A stretch of 64,000 nt of DNA, from assembly GCA_963827065.1 (NCBI GenBank), contig CAWGZM010000005.1, positions 1-64,000 of the forward strand, in the 5' to 3' direction. Under the pieces are notes generated by a model, which was not told the origin of the DNA, searched no databases, and saw only the letters and a program-made list of their open reading frames with translations. The DNA comes from JACVRW01 sp963827065 (GTDB lineage Bacteria > Actinomycetota > Thermoleophilia > Solirubrobacterales > Thermoleophilaceae). Below, piece after piece: positions 1 through 9,129 of this stretch (its first letter is position 1; each line of letters starts with the position of its first letter). The translations under genes were made by a program, and so were the position numbers.

Positions 1-637
1 CGTCGCCACGCTTGTGAAAGCCGGCCCTCCATTCCATCGGGACCGTGGCGACCGCGGGCTTGCTGTATGCGTCGTTCGGAAACCAGAAGCGCCGCTGACC
101 GAGGATCGGCTTGCCCAGGTCGAGCGGCGGCTCGTGGTCCTTCATGTGCAGCAGCTCGTAGCCGAGGCAGTTCACGAACTCGTCGTCGAAGTGGTCGAGG
201 TAGCCGCCGAGATCCCCGAGCTCGGGTACGGGAGCGATCAACTCGTCGACGTCGGTGACGACGACGACGTCGTAGCGGCTGATCAGGTCGTGCTGCAGGT
301 CGCGGATCGTCTTCACCATCCAGAGGTGGTCGACGGTGCCGTGCTCTACCGGGATCCGCGTGAAGCCGTCTCCGTCGGTCGAGCCGTCGGTCGTCTGGTT
401 GTCGAGGACGTAGATGTCCTGCGGCGCGAAGAAGCGGGAGTAGTAGCCGAGCCAGATCGGGAGGAAGACGGGCTCGTTGTGGACCATCGTGATGATCGCC
501 CGGGTCTTGCGCGCGGGCGGCCTCCCACCGCGAGCCGCGTGACGCTCCGCCCGCTCGAGCGCGAGCTGCCGGCGAAGGTTCTGAAACCAGGCCGCCAGGG
601 GATGCGCCGGGCTGTCCTGCGGCAGGAGAACGGGCAC
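1..637 (-). CDS. glycosyltransferase family 2-like protein (3' end beyond window)
   Basis: The reverse strand reads openly from a GTG at 637 to the window edge, so the C-terminus is missing. After a ~50-residue linker it shows RAIITMVHNEPVFLPIW, the usual opening of cytoplasmic GT-A glycosyltransferases of the GT2/GT92-like type, then LDNQTTDGSTDG and VVVVTDVDEL; the DVDE is the expected metal/nucleotide-sugar binding DxD. A GAGGAAGG ribosome-binding site lies 13 bases before the GTG; the next in-frame start, ATG at 487, would cut into the fold. It follows the dioxygenase gene by about 40 bases on the same strand and probably belongs to the same glycan-modification operon. The sugar substrate cannot be told from sequence. 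Confidence 0.75.
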   Translation of the reverse strand, partial: MPVLLPQDSPAHPLAAWFQNLRRQLALERAERHAARGGRPPARKTRAIITMVHNEPVFLPIWLGYYSRFFAPQDIYVLDNQTTDGSTDGDGFTRIPVEHGTVDHLWMVKTIRDLQHDLISRYDVVVVTDVDELIAPVPELGDLGGYLDHFDDEFVNCLGYELLHMKDHEPPLDLGKPILGQRRFWFPNDAYSKPAVATVPMEWRAGFHKRGD

Positions 638-679
638 CGGCAGGCCGGCGCCTTCCTCAGACCGCGAGCGGGCCGTACT

Positions 680-1720
680 TCACCGGAATCGGGACGGGCC
701 GAAGAACCAGTTCTCCACGGCATAGCGAGGTCTCGGCATGGACGGATCCGATCCCGTCTGATGGAGGAACAAGTCGTCGAAGAGAAGAGCATCGCCCGGC
801 TCGAAGATCGGCCGGATGATCGGCTTGTCGCCCGCCGCCTTCTCCGCCATGGCCTGGGAGACCTGGATCGAGAGCACGGCTTCCTCGGTCTGCTGGGTCA
901 CGAGATAGTCGAGCCGGCGCGGCACCATGTCGAGACCCGGCGACTCGTCCCCGCAACGCGAGAGCGACAGCCACAGGTTCAGGGCACGCACGTCGCCCAT
1001 GAAGCTCCCGTCCTGGTGCCATGCCCCTGCCACCGAAGGCTCGGCCTTGCGAAGCGTGGTCTTCTGGAGCGAGATCAAAGGCGGCTCGCCCAGGTAGCCC
1101 TCGACCAGTCGCGTTAGCCCGGCGGTCTCGAAGATGCCGATCATCTGCGCGGAGAGCTTCGGAGAATCGACGGCCAGCACACCGCCGCCTTCTCGGATCC
1201 AAGGACGCACGGTCAGCGCCTCCTCGTACTCCGCCGTACCGGGGAGGAACTCCTCGTAATAGCCAGGCTCGCGGCTCTCACCGTGCAGGGCCTTTTCGCG
1301 CTCCTCGAAGGCCCGGTCGATCTCGGCGCCGAAGCGCAAGGCCTCGTCGCGGTCCACGAGGCCCCTGACAAGCACGAATCCGTCGCGCAGGATCGCGGCC
1401 CGTACGACCTCTGAGGTGAGGTCCTCCGGCGCGAACTCGGGCAGCTCGCCGTCCTCGGGAAGCGCCGCGAAGTCGGGCTCCGGGTACTCCGGCCGATTGC
1501 CGCTCGACTCGAGTGCCCGGATGCCGGCGATGTGCCGCAGAGCCAGCAGACGGCGCTCGGCACCCCGCTCGGGAGACTCTCGATTCGATTCGGCGAGGCG
1601 TTCTATCTCGGCCCGCAGCTCGGCAGCCGAGCCTTGGAAGTCGTCGACCACCCCGGCGGGGCGATCGATCACCGCGGGGCCGTTGCCTGCCTGTTTATCA
1701 GCGCGCTTCCGCTTCCACAT
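680..1720 (-). CDS. phytanoyl-CoA dioxygenase (PhyH) family protein
   Basis: Predicted non-heme Fe(II)/2-oxoglutarate oxygenase of about 346 residues. The double-stranded beta-helix metal site is visible as WHQDGSF (HxD) and, about 110 residues later, LFLHQTGSD with the distal His; a nearby Arg in RPRYAVENWF could bind 2-oxoglutarate. The first ~90 residues are hydrophilic and helical, longer than in minimal PhyH proteins. An in-frame TTG at 1738 with a GAAGGG just before it is an alternative start. It lies 30 bases downstream of a TylF-type methyltransferase and upstream of a glycosyltransferase, all on the reverse strand, so hydroxylation of a sugar or a natural-product-like surface group is plausible. 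The substrate is unknown. Confidence 0.8.
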   Translation of the reverse strand: MWKRKRADKQAGNGPAVIDRPAGVVDDFQGSAAELRAEIERLAESNRESPERGAERRLLALRHIAGIRALESSGNRPEYPEPDFAALPEDGELPEFAPEDLTSEVVRAAILRDGFVLVRGLVDRDEALRFGAEIDRAFEEREKALHGESREPGYYEEFLPGTAEYEEALTVRPWIREGGGVLAVDSPKLSAQMIGIFETAGLTRLVEGYLGEPPLISLQKTTLRKAEPSVAGAWHQDGSFMGDVRALNLWLSLSRCGDESPGLDMVPRRLDYLVTQQTEEAVLSIQVSQAMAEKAAGDKPIIRPIFEPGDALLFDDLFLHQTGSDPSMPRPRYAVENWFFGPSRFR

Positions 1721-1750
1721 GGCGCGGCACGATACCAATGGCCCTTCGGG

Positions 1751-2692
1751 CTAGGACACGTCTTGAAATGAGCTCTGGGCGGCGTCCCGGAGCCGGTCCC
1801 GGTCGAAGTTCCAGTGGCCCGAGAAGTCCTTGCGCGTATAGGCGACGCTGGTCGGATCCTGACCCCAGTTCCATTCCTCGAAGGGGCCGAGGTAATAGCC
1901 CCCGAGGCCGACGCCGCTCCCCGAGCCGATCAGCCCCGGCGGCGTCGTCCCGAAGCGCTCCTGCCAGTAGGTCTCGGACCAGAACAGCGCGCAGTAGTCG
2001 GTGAGAACGAACTCGTCGATGAAGACGTATCCCTGGTCGGTCAGGTGCGGCCACAGGTATGTCACGCAATCGTCGAGGCTTGCCTGCCAGTCGACGTCCA
2101 GGAAGGCGAGGACGACCGGCTCGGTGTGGTTCGGGAGGGTCTCCTTGAACCAGCCCTTCCTGAAGCTGCAGCGCTCAATTGCCCCAAAGCGGCGCACGTT
2201 GTCCTTGACCACGTCGAGATCGGCCTTGAGCATCCCGGTCGCCTCGTCCTTTGCGTACAGGTCGTTGCCCTCGGGCGGCGGCAAGCCCTCGAAGGAGTCG
2301 TAGACGATCAGCTGCCGACCGACGATCTCGCACACGAGCGACAGGTTCGCGGTCGAGCCGCCGTACCAGCAGCCGCACTCGACGACGGCTCCCTTGACCT
2401 CGGGATCCATCTCGAGCAGCTTTGCCGCCATCGCGAGGTGAGCCTTGTAGGAGGTCCCTGTGGTGACCCCGCGCGTGGTCCGCCACATCCGGCGCGCGAG
2501 TCGGAACCGCTTCCTCCAGGTGAGCCCGTAGGCCGGATGGATCCTGGGGTTGTGGATCAGCAGGAAGAGAACGGTGGGGGGCAGCGTGAGAGTCGCCCAC
2601 GCCTTCGCCAGCCGCACGCCGAGGTCCTGACCCCGCGGCAGACCGAGCGCCCGCCAAGCGCCTCGAAGCAATCGCTTGAGCAGCTCCGCCAC
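1751..2692 (-). CDS. TylF/MycF-type O-methyltransferase
   Basis: A 313-residue protein of the macrocin O-methyltransferase (TylF) family, SAM- and Mg-dependent enzymes acting on sugar hydroxyls. The SAM-binding motif is VVECGCWYGGSTANLS (about residues 103-118), followed by IVYDSFEGLP, typical of TylF; the metal-binding acidic residues are in FLDVDWQASLDD and FIDEF. The N-terminal ~60 residues contain a hydrophobic stretch (TLTLPPTVLFLLI) that may touch the membrane. Translation starts at GTG. It is probably cotranscribed with the dioxygenase 30 bases downstream, suggesting a pathway that decorates a deoxysugar or surface glycan. The acceptor cannot be assigned. Confidence 0.85.
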   Translation of the reverse strand: MAELLKRLLRGAWRALGLPRGQDLGVRLAKAWATLTLPPTVLFLLIHNPRIHPAYGLTWRKRFRLARRMWRTTRGVTTGTSYKAHLAMAAKLLEMDPEVKGAVVECGCWYGGSTANLSLVCEIVGRQLIVYDSFEGLPPPEGNDLYAKDEATGMLKADLDVVKDNVRRFGAIERCSFRKGWFKETLPNHTEPVVLAFLDVDWQASLDDCVTYLWPHLTDQGYVFIDEFVLTDYCALFWSETYWQERFGTTPPGLIGSGSGVGLGGYYLGPFEEWNWGQDPTSVAYTRKDFSGHWNFDRDRLRDAAQSSFQDVS

Positions 2693-2717
2693 CGGTCGGC
2701 GACCCTACCAGGGGGGA

Positions 2718-3703
2718 TCATCGACGCCGCAGGGTCAGCACGAGCTGATGCAGATCGCCGACGAGCAGGTCCACATCCAGCAGCTCGAAGTCAGGCGCCC
2801 AGCGTTCGCGCACGTAGGGAAGCGTGACGACGGTCTCGCCGTAGGTCATCTCGCCGCCCTGGTACTGGAGATGTCCGGCGTCGGCCGGATGCGGAACGAA
2901 GAGGTAGCGCGGCTCGGAGACCGCCGCCTGCGGGTCCGGCTCCAGTGAGTCGAGCGCCGCGCGCATCAGCGGCGAGTGGCGGAGGTAGGCGGGCGGCCGG
3001 ATCGTCAGGACGAGCACAGCGCCCGGCCGCAACGACTTGTGGAGCGCGCGCAGGCAGCCGGCATGCGCCGGCTCCGAGATGTGCGTGAAGACCGAGAATG
3101 AGAAAGCGAGGTCGAAGCTCTCCTCGAACGGAATGCGCTCCGGGACGAACGCCGAGGTGGCAAGCGTGGCGGGAACCCCTTCGCGCGGCAGACGTCGAGG
3201 ATGCCCGCGACAGGGTCGCAGCCGTACAGGTTTCCGGGCTCTACGTCGCGCGCGAGATAGCGAGTGAGGCGGCCCCAGCCACATCCGAAGTCGAGGACGG
3301 TCGAGTCGGCCAGCGAGCGTTCCGAGTACGTCCGGTAGCGCTCGCGCAGCGTCGCGTAGAAGGCGTTGCTCTGAGCGGCCAGCGCAACGCCGCTGGTGCC
3401 GTTCCAGAGCTCCTGGAAGTCCGGCTCGGGGACGCCGGGCAGCAGTGCCTTGATGTTCGGGTACGCGTCGAACTCCTGTGTGAGGAGGAGCGCCCACAGG
3501 TCGTCGTCGAGGTCACGGAAGAGCGCAAAGCGCTCCGGGCGCATGTCGGCACAGGCGGCGTCGATGGCGCTCAGCTCGTCGTCGAAGAGCCGCAGCCAGA
3601 GGTCATGGCGAGGCGGATCGGCAGCGGCCGGCGACGCGGCGCTTGCTTTCAGCGACCGCGCCCGCCGGCCGACGGCACGCAGGGGCCTAGTCACGCTCGC
3701 CAT
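2718..3703 (-). pseudogene. class I SAM-dependent methyltransferase, frameshifted
   Basis: Two overlapping reverse-strand frames together encode one methyltransferase of about 328 residues. The first half ends with the SAM motif VLDFGCGWGRLTRYLA and YGCDPVAGILDVCRAKG; the second resumes as GVPATLATSAFVPERIPF and continues through the post-motif FDLAFSFSVFTHISE to the end. The frame breaks in a run of four C (plus strand, 3176-3179), where five would restore GCG AAG GGG GTT. So a single base is missing, either a real mutation or a homopolymer error. The start is taken as ATG 3703 (MASVTRP); earlier ATGs would run into the divergent glycosylase gene. Substrate unknown. The next gene on this strand is the TylF-type methyltransferase. 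Confidence 0.75.
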
Positions 3704-3740
3704 CCTCCGCATCGCAGGCATGATGATGTACGGGCTTGCC

Positions 3741-4370
3741 ATGGCCGACGCTCGCGCACCGCTCACCGCCGGCCCCGACGGCCGCCGCCGCTGCCCGTGG
3801 GGCGTCAGCTCGCCCGACTACGTCGCCTACCACGACGAGGAGTGGGGACGGCCGGTCACAGACGAGCGCGGCCTCTACGAGCGCATGGTGCTCGAGGGTT
3901 TCCAGTCTGGGCTCTCCTGGCTCACGATCCTGCGCAAGCGCGAGAACTTCAGACGGGCCTTCGCGAACTTCGACATCGAGACGGTCGCGGGCTTCGGCAA
4001 GCGCGACGTCAAGAGGCTCATGAACGACGCCGGCATCGTCCGCCACCGGGGGAAGATCGAGGCGGCGATCACGAACGCGCGGGCCGCGGCGGCGCTCGAC
4101 GTCCCACTGGCGGAGCTCGTCTGGTCCTTCGCGCCCGCAAAGGCGAGGCGCGTGCCGCGCAGGCTCGAAGACCTGCCGCCGGTCACGGCTGAGTCGACGG
4201 CGCTCTCCAAGGAGCTGAAGAGGCGCGGCTTTCGCTTCGTCGGCCCGACGACGGCCTACGCGGCGATGCAGGCCTGCGGGCTGGTGAACGACCACTTGGC
4301 CGGCTGCTGGGTTCGGCAAGACGTCGAAGCCGAACGCGCGGCTGCGGTCGCCGCGAGCCCTCACCGGTAG
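3741..4370 (+). CDS. tag: DNA-3-methyladenine glycosylase I (Tag)
   Basis: Base-excision repair glycosylase that removes 3-methyladenine from alkylated DNA, about 209 residues. The diagnostic family features are present: RCPWG near the N-terminus (zinc Cys), YHDEEWGRPV, FQSGLSWLTILRKRENFRRAF, and the C-terminal GLVNDHLAGCW with the remaining zinc His/Cys ligands. The helix-hairpin-helix glycosylase core lies between them. ATGs at 3720-3726 are in frame, but starting at 3741 leaves room for the divergent methyltransferase gene and fits the usual length. It stands alone between methyltransferase genes and has no functional link with them. Confidence 0.9.
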   Translation: MADARAPLTAGPDGRRRCPWGVSSPDYVAYHDEEWGRPVTDERGLYERMVLEGFQSGLSWLTILRKRENFRRAFANFDIETVAGFGKRDVKRLMNDAGIVRHRGKIEAAITNARAAAALDVPLAELVWSFAPAKARRVPRRLEDLPPVTAESTALSKELKRRGFRFVGPTTAYAAMQACGLVNDHLAGCWVRQDVEAERAAAVAASPHR

Positions 4371-4398
4371 CCGCGGGCGCTTCTGGTACAAGCCCGGC

Positions 4399-5201
4399 GT
4401 GGAGCCCCGTGCCGGCACGCCTCCGTTTCGCCCACTTCCGAGTAAGACGGACACAGCGGACTACGAGCCGAATTACCACACGACCGGGGCATTCATATCG
4501 GAGGCTCATTCGCGCGCTTCCGAGCTCGTGGCAGATGTGGACGGCTGGTTGCGCGAGGAGGACGCGCTCAAGCTGTACGAGCTCGCCTTCTGGGCGGCCG
4601 GCCCCATTCTGGAGGTGGGCACCTACCGCGGAAAGTCAGGCGTCCTGATGGCGACAGCGGCCCGCGATGCCGGATCGAGCGCGGTGGTGCTCTCCCTTGA
4701 CACCGACAGCGAGGCTCAGGCGCAAGGCGGCGGCCGCCGCCCGCTCACACGGCGTCCAGGATCGCCTCTGGCCTGTGCTCGGCAGCGCGGCGGCCTTCTT
4801 TGCCGTGAATCCCGGGTTCGCACCCAGCCTCGTGTTTCTGGACGGTGATCACTCCTACGAGGGGGTGAGGCGCGATCTCGACACGCTCTCCAGTCATCTT
4901 CCGACCGGCAGCGCTGCTTTGCCTCCACGACTACTTCGATCCGCGAAACGAGAGCTCCGACTGCGCCGAGATCGACGTTCGCCGGGCTGCATCCACAAGC
5001 GCGCTGATTCGCGATTGCGATTTCTGCGGAGTCTTCGGCGCGTCAGCGGTCTTTCAACGCTCGACGGGCGGTCCGCCACACCCCGGGCCAGGTGCTTTCG
5101 ACCTGCGGCGCTACGACACCATCCGTATGCAATACCGGCAGCGCGTCCGTACGCCTGTCGGCCGACTCGCACGGCGCCTGATGGCCGTTTCGAGGCGCTA
5201 G
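4399..5201 (+). pseudogene. class I SAM methyltransferase, two frameshifts
   Basis: Three successive forward frames reconstruct a single ~265-residue methyltransferase. The first (from GTG 4399) carries the SAM-binding ILEVGTYRGKSGVLMATAA and ends after SLDTDSEAQA. The second continues KAAAAARSHGVQDRLWP to LVFLDGDHSYEGVRRDLDTL. The third carries LHDYFDPRN, CGVFGASAVF and the end near VGRLARRLMAVSRR, stopping at TAG 5199-5201. Each switch needs one extra base, near 4722-4732 and near 4908-4918. FLDGDHSYE followed by LHDYF is typical of the methyltransferases found with glycosyltransferases. As written the product is truncated; this may be decay or sequencing error. Confidence 0.7.
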
Positions 5202-5219
5202 CACTATCCTCGCCCCGGG

Positions 5220-6341
5220 ATGGATGAGCGCGCTCTCACCGAGCGCCTGATCACCTACGACACCTCCACCCTCGAAGGCATGCAGGCCGCGGCCGGCTTC
5301 GTGAAGGGCTGGCTCGAGGCGCGGGACGTCGAGGTGACGGGCACGACGCACAACGGACGCCCCGTGCTGGCGGCCAGCGTCGGCCCGCAGACCGGGCCGA
5401 CGATCGTCCTGCACGGGCATCTCGACGTCGTGCCCGCGCGCCCCGAGCAGTTCACCCCGCGTGTCGAGGGCGATCGGCTCTACGGCCGCGGCGCCTATGA
5501 CATGAAGGGCGGGCTCGCCGCGATGATGTGCGCGCTCCACGAGCTGAGCGTTGCGCAGGCCGCCGTGAAGGTCCACTTCGTCTGCGTGTCCGACGAGGAG
5601 TCCGAGGAGATCGAGCAGCGCGGCTCCGACCATCTCGTCGAGCAGGGCTACGTCGGCGACTTCGCGATCACGGGCGAGCCGACCAACATGCACATCGGCA
5701 TTCAGGCCAAGGGCGTGCTGGCGATGCGACTCGAGGTCGCCGGCAAGGCGGCGCACGGCTCCACGCCCTGGCTGGGCGACAACGCCGTGCTGAAGGCGCT
5801 CGACGTGTTCCGTGCCATCGAAAGCATGCCGTTCGCGCGCGAGTCCTCCGATCTGTTCGACCGGCCCTCGATCAACCTCGGCCGCATCCTCGGCGGGGAC
5901 GCCCTCAACAAGGTGCCCGACCAGTGCGTCATCGACGTCGACGTGCGCTACCTGCCGGGGCAGGACCACGAGGCGATCCTGCGCGCAGTGCAGGCGATCC
6001 CGGACACGCGCCTGGTGCAGGTCTTCCACAGGCGCCCGGTGATGGTCGAGCGTGAGAACCGGTTCGTGCAGGCGCTCGGCGAGGCGATCTCGCGGGTGGC
6101 GCCCCCGCAGAGCGAGCGGCTCGGCGTCGGGCGCGACGGCGCGTCGGACGCCATCTCGTTCATCGAGGCGGGCGTGCCGGCGGTGGAGTGCGGTCCGGCA
6201 GGAGACGGGCACCACGGCCCCGAAGAGTGGGTTTCGATCCGGTCCCTGGGCGAATATCGCAGGGCCCTGGTCGACTTCGTCACACTCCTACCCGCCCGAC
6301 TCGAGGCCGACCAGGACGATCGCCGGCTTCGCATCGCCTGA
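5220..6341 (+). CDS. M20 family metallopeptidase (ArgE/DapE/CPG2 type)
   Basis: Di-zinc amidohydrolase/peptidase of 373 residues. Metal-site motifs are in order: LHGHLDVVP (first His/Asp), GRGAYDMKGGLAAM (bridging Asp), DEESEE (catalytic Glu pair), GEPT, and the C-terminal GDGHHGPEEW with the last His ligand. The dimerisation insert with AAHGSTPW lies in the middle. Members cleave N-acyl amino acids or small peptides (acetylornithine, succinyl-diaminopimelate, dipeptides); no arginine or lysine pathway gene is adjacent, so the substrate is open. The ATG at 5220 is immediately downstream of a degenerate methyltransferase gene, and the next gene begins 3 bases after its stop, suggesting cotranscription with the LCP gene. 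Confidence 0.85.
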   Translation: MDERALTERLITYDTSTLEGMQAAAGFVKGWLEARDVEVTGTTHNGRPVLAASVGPQTGPTIVLHGHLDVVPARPEQFTPRVEGDRLYGRGAYDMKGGLAAMMCALHELSVAQAAVKVHFVCVSDEESEEIEQRGSDHLVEQGYVGDFAITGEPTNMHIGIQAKGVLAMRLEVAGKAAHGSTPWLGDNAVLKALDVFRAIESMPFARESSDLFDRPSINLGRILGGDALNKVPDQCVIDVDVRYLPGQDHEAILRAVQAIPDTRLVQVFHRRPVMVERENRFVQALGEAISRVAPPQSERLGVGRDGASDAISFIEAGVPAVECGPAGDGHHGPEEWVSIRSLGEYRRALVDFVTLLPARLEADQDDRRLRIA

Positions 6342-6344
6342 CCG

Positions 6345-7817
6345 ATGGCGTTCGACGACATCCCCCGCCCCGGCCTCTGGAAGCGCCTGTTGGTCGGCGC
6401 CTTCATCGTGATCTTGGCGGCCGCGGGCGCGACCACCGTGGCCGCCTTCAACGAGGTCGACAAGGTGGTCGACGCGCTCAAGCTGGGGCCCGAGCTGCGC
6501 GTGAGCGAGAAGTCGCTCGCCGAGACCGACCCGGGCGAGCCGCAGACGCTCATGATCCTCGGCTCCGACAAGCGCCCCAAGAACAACGCCGAGGGCGCCG
6601 CGAGCGACGCGCGCTCGGACACGATCATGCTCGTTCGCCTGAACCCGGACAAGGAGGCGACGGCGATCATGTCGCTGCCGCGCGACCTCAAGGTCGAGAT
6701 CCCGGGCTACGGCGTGGCGAAGATCAACGAGGCGTACCAGGCGGGCGGCCCGCAGCTGACGCTCGAGACCGTCAAGCAGCTCACCGGCCTGCCGATCAAC
6801 CACGTCGTCAACGTCACCTTCAAGGGCTTCTGGCGGGCGGTGAACGCGATCGGCTGCGTCTACGCCGACATCGACCACGACTACTACAACGACAGCGCCG
6901 AGTACACGTTCATCGACATCGACGCCGGCTACCAGCGACTGTGCGCGCGCAAGGCGCTGCAGTACGTGCGCTTCCGCCACACCGACACCGACCTGGTCCG
7001 CTCGGCGCGCCAGCAGGACTTCCTGCGCCAGGCCAAGCAGCAGATCACCTACACGAAGCTGATCGACGAGCGCGAGCGGCTGATGAAGATCTTCGGCCGC
7101 AACACCTCGACGTCGGCGCGCCTGCGCTCGCGTGAGGAGGTGCTGCGCCTCCTGAAGCTCGCGCTCTTCTCCGCGGACCAGCCGATCCAGGAGATCCACT
7201 TCGAGGGTGCGATCGGGCCGAGCTTCGTGGAGGCAAGCAACGAGCAGGTGCAGAAGCTCGTCCAGCAGTTCCTGAACGTCGAGGACACGCCGGGCCCCCG
7301 CGGCGACGCGGAGCAGCGCGATCCGGGACCACGGAAGCGCCGCAAGCGCGGCTCCGCCAACGCCGCTTCGATCGGGCTCTTCGACGCCACCGCCCTCGGC
7401 GAGGATCAGGGCCTCCAGGCCGTCCAGGCCGGCGCCGGCGGCTCGCTGCCCGTCTTCTACCCGACGCTGCTGCTCAACTCCTCAGAGTTCGCCGACGCGC
7501 CGCGCGTCTACAAGCTGCGCGGCACCGACGGCAAGCGCTACGGCGCCTACCGGATGGTGATGCGCAAGTACAACGCGAACGGCGAGTACTACGGGCTGCA
7601 GGGCACCACCTGGCAGGACCCGCCGATCCTCGACGACCCGACCGAGACGCGCACCGTGGGCGGCCGCGAGTACGAGCTCCACTTCGCAGGCGACCGGCTT
7701 CGCCTGGTTGCGTGGCGCACGCCCAAGGCCGCCTACTGGATCTCGAACACGCTGCTCCAGACGCTCACCACGAAGCAGATGATGGGCATCGCGCGCTCGG
7801 TGCGCCGCTGCTGCTGA
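6345..7817 (+). CDS. LytR-CpsA-Psr (LCP) family glycopolymer ligase
   Basis: Membrane-bound enzyme of 490 residues predicted to transfer undecaprenyl-linked glycopolymers onto peptidoglycan. One N-terminal membrane helix (LLVGAFIVILAAAGATTVAAF) places the LCP domain outside. The domain opens with LMILGSDKRP, followed by ARSDTIMLVRLNPDKEATAIMSLPRDLKVEIPGYG-type strands holding the conserved Asp/Arg residues that bind pyrophosphate, and RFRHTDTDLVRSARQQDFL, a strongly conserved LCP helix. A C-terminal region of ~170 residues after a basic linker (KRRKRG) is lineage-specific. It is followed directly by nucleotide-sugar genes, consistent with a role in secondary wall polymer attachment. Confidence 0.9.
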   Translation: MAFDDIPRPGLWKRLLVGAFIVILAAAGATTVAAFNEVDKVVDALKLGPELRVSEKSLAETDPGEPQTLMILGSDKRPKNNAEGAASDARSDTIMLVRLNPDKEATAIMSLPRDLKVEIPGYGVAKINEAYQAGGPQLTLETVKQLTGLPINHVVNVTFKGFWRAVNAIGCVYADIDHDYYNDSAEYTFIDIDAGYQRLCARKALQYVRFRHTDTDLVRSARQQDFLRQAKQQITYTKLIDERERLMKIFGRNTSTSARLRSREEVLRLLKLALFSADQPIQEIHFEGAIGPSFVEASNEQVQKLVQQFLNVEDTPGPRGDAEQRDPGPRKRRKRGSANAASIGLFDATALGEDQGLQAVQAGAGGSLPVFYPTLLLNSSEFADAPRVYKLRGTDGKRYGAYRMVMRKYNANGEYYGLQGTTWQDPPILDDPTETRTVGGREYELHFAGDRLRLVAWRTPKAAYWISNTLLQTLTTKQMMGIARSVRRCC

Positions 7818-7843
7818 GCGGCTCCACTAGCCTGCTCGCCCGC

Positions 7844-9121
7844 ATGGACGCCACACGCGAACCGATCGGGGTCATCGGGGTCGGCTGGGTCGGCCTCGTG
7901 ACGGCTGCCTGCTTCGCGGAGCTCGGACACGAGGTCTGGGCGCGCGACATCGTGCCGGAGAAGGTCGAGTCGCTGAGCCGCGGGGAGGTGCCGATCCACG
8001 AGCCGGGCCTGCCGGAGCTGGTGGCGAAGAACGCCGAGCGGCTCCACTTCACGACCGACATGGAGCCGGTGCTCGAGAAGACCCGGCTCCTGTTCGTGTG
8101 CGTCGACACGCCGCCCACGTACTCGGGCGACGCCGACCTCTCGCGCGTCGAGGCGGTGCTCGAGGAGCTCGGCGACTCCCGCGACCATGCGCTCGTGATG
8201 AAGAGCACCGTGCCGGTCGGCACCGGGCGCTCGATCCAGCGCCGCCGCCCCGGCACGGGCTACGTCTCGAACCCCGAGTTCCTCAAGGAGGGCACGGCGG
8301 TCAAGGACTTCATGGAGCCGGACCGGGTCGTGGTCGGCGCCGACCAGGGCTCGGACGAGTTCGCGGAGCGCGTCGAGGCGCTGTACGCGCCGCTCGGCGC
8401 CAAGGTCCTGCGCGCCGACGTGGCGAGCGCCGAGATGATCAAGCTCGCCTCGAACGCCTTCCTGGCCACGAAGATCTCCTTCATCAACGAGATCGCCAAC
8501 GTCTCCGAGGAGCTCGGCGCCGACGTCGTGACGGTGGCGGAGGGGATGGGCCTAGACGACCGCATCGGGCCGAGGTTCCTGCAGGCGGGCATCGGCTGGG
8601 GCGGCTCCTGCTTCCCGAAGGACGTCCAGGCCCTCAAGCAGCTCGCGGGCAACAGCGGCTACCACTTCCAGCTGCTCACGGCGGTCATCGAGGTCAACGA
8701 GCTTCAGAAGCGCCGCACCATCGGCAAGCTCCAGAAGCACCTCGGCTCGCTCGTCGGCAAGGAGATCGCGCTGCTCGGCGTCGCCTTCAAGCCGAACACC
8801 GACGACATCCGCGAGGCGACCAGTCTCGTGCTCTCCGGGCGGCTCGCCGGCGAGGGCGCACACGTGCGCGTGTACGACCCGGTCGCGGCCTCCAAGGCCG
8901 ACGGCCTCCTCGCCGGCGCCCAGGTCGCGGACTCCGCGCTGGAAGCGGTCGACGGCGCGGACGCGGTCGTGCTCGTCACCGAGTGGCCGGAGTTCGCCGA
9001 GCTCGACTGGGGCGAGGTGAAGCGGAGGATGCGGACGCCGATCGTGATCGACGGCCGCAACTTCCTCGACCGCGACGGCCTGCGCGCCGCGGGCTTCACC
9101 TACGAGGGCATCGGGCGGTAG
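7844..9121 (+). CDS. UDP-glucose/GDP-mannose 6-dehydrogenase family
   Basis: NAD-dependent four-electron oxidase of 425 residues that makes a nucleotide-sugar uronic acid. It has the Rossmann motif GVIGVGWVGLVTAACF, the middle-domain STVPVGTG and NPEFLKEG, the catalytic-cysteine motif GWGGSCFPKD, and the C-terminal LGVAFKPNTDDIREA plus DGRN that close the sugar-binding site. ATG 7844 puts the Rossmann strand at residue 8, as in the family. UDP-glucose versus GDP-mannose specificity is not settled: the neighbours downstream make mannose-1-phosphate-type sugars, while a UDP-glucose pyrophosphorylase gene lies at 23.4 kb. It sits 26 bases after the LCP gene and 8 bases before the guanylyltransferase. 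Confidence 0.88.
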   Translation: MDATREPIGVIGVGWVGLVTAACFAELGHEVWARDIVPEKVESLSRGEVPIHEPGLPELVAKNAERLHFTTDMEPVLEKTRLLFVCVDTPPTYSGDADLSRVEAVLEELGDSRDHALVMKSTVPVGTGRSIQRRRPGTGYVSNPEFLKEGTAVKDFMEPDRVVVGADQGSDEFAERVEALYAPLGAKVLRADVASAEMIKLASNAFLATKISFINEIANVSEELGADVVTVAEGMGLDDRIGPRFLQAGIGWGGSCFPKDVQALKQLAGNSGYHFQLLTAVIEVNELQKRRTIGKLQKHLGSLVGKEIALLGVAFKPNTDDIREATSLVLSGRLAGEGAHVRVYDPVAASKADGLLAGAQVADSALEAVDGADAVVLVTEWPEFAELDWGEVKRRMRTPIVIDGRNFLDRDGLRAAGFTYEGIGR

Positions 9122-9129
9122 GTAGCGGA

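Noticed and set aside
8098..9129. Long forward frame across the dehydrogenase gene joining to the guanylyltransferase
   Set aside because: The part before 9130 is Arg-rich out-of-frame sequence of the dehydrogenase gene; only the part from ATG 9130 is real.
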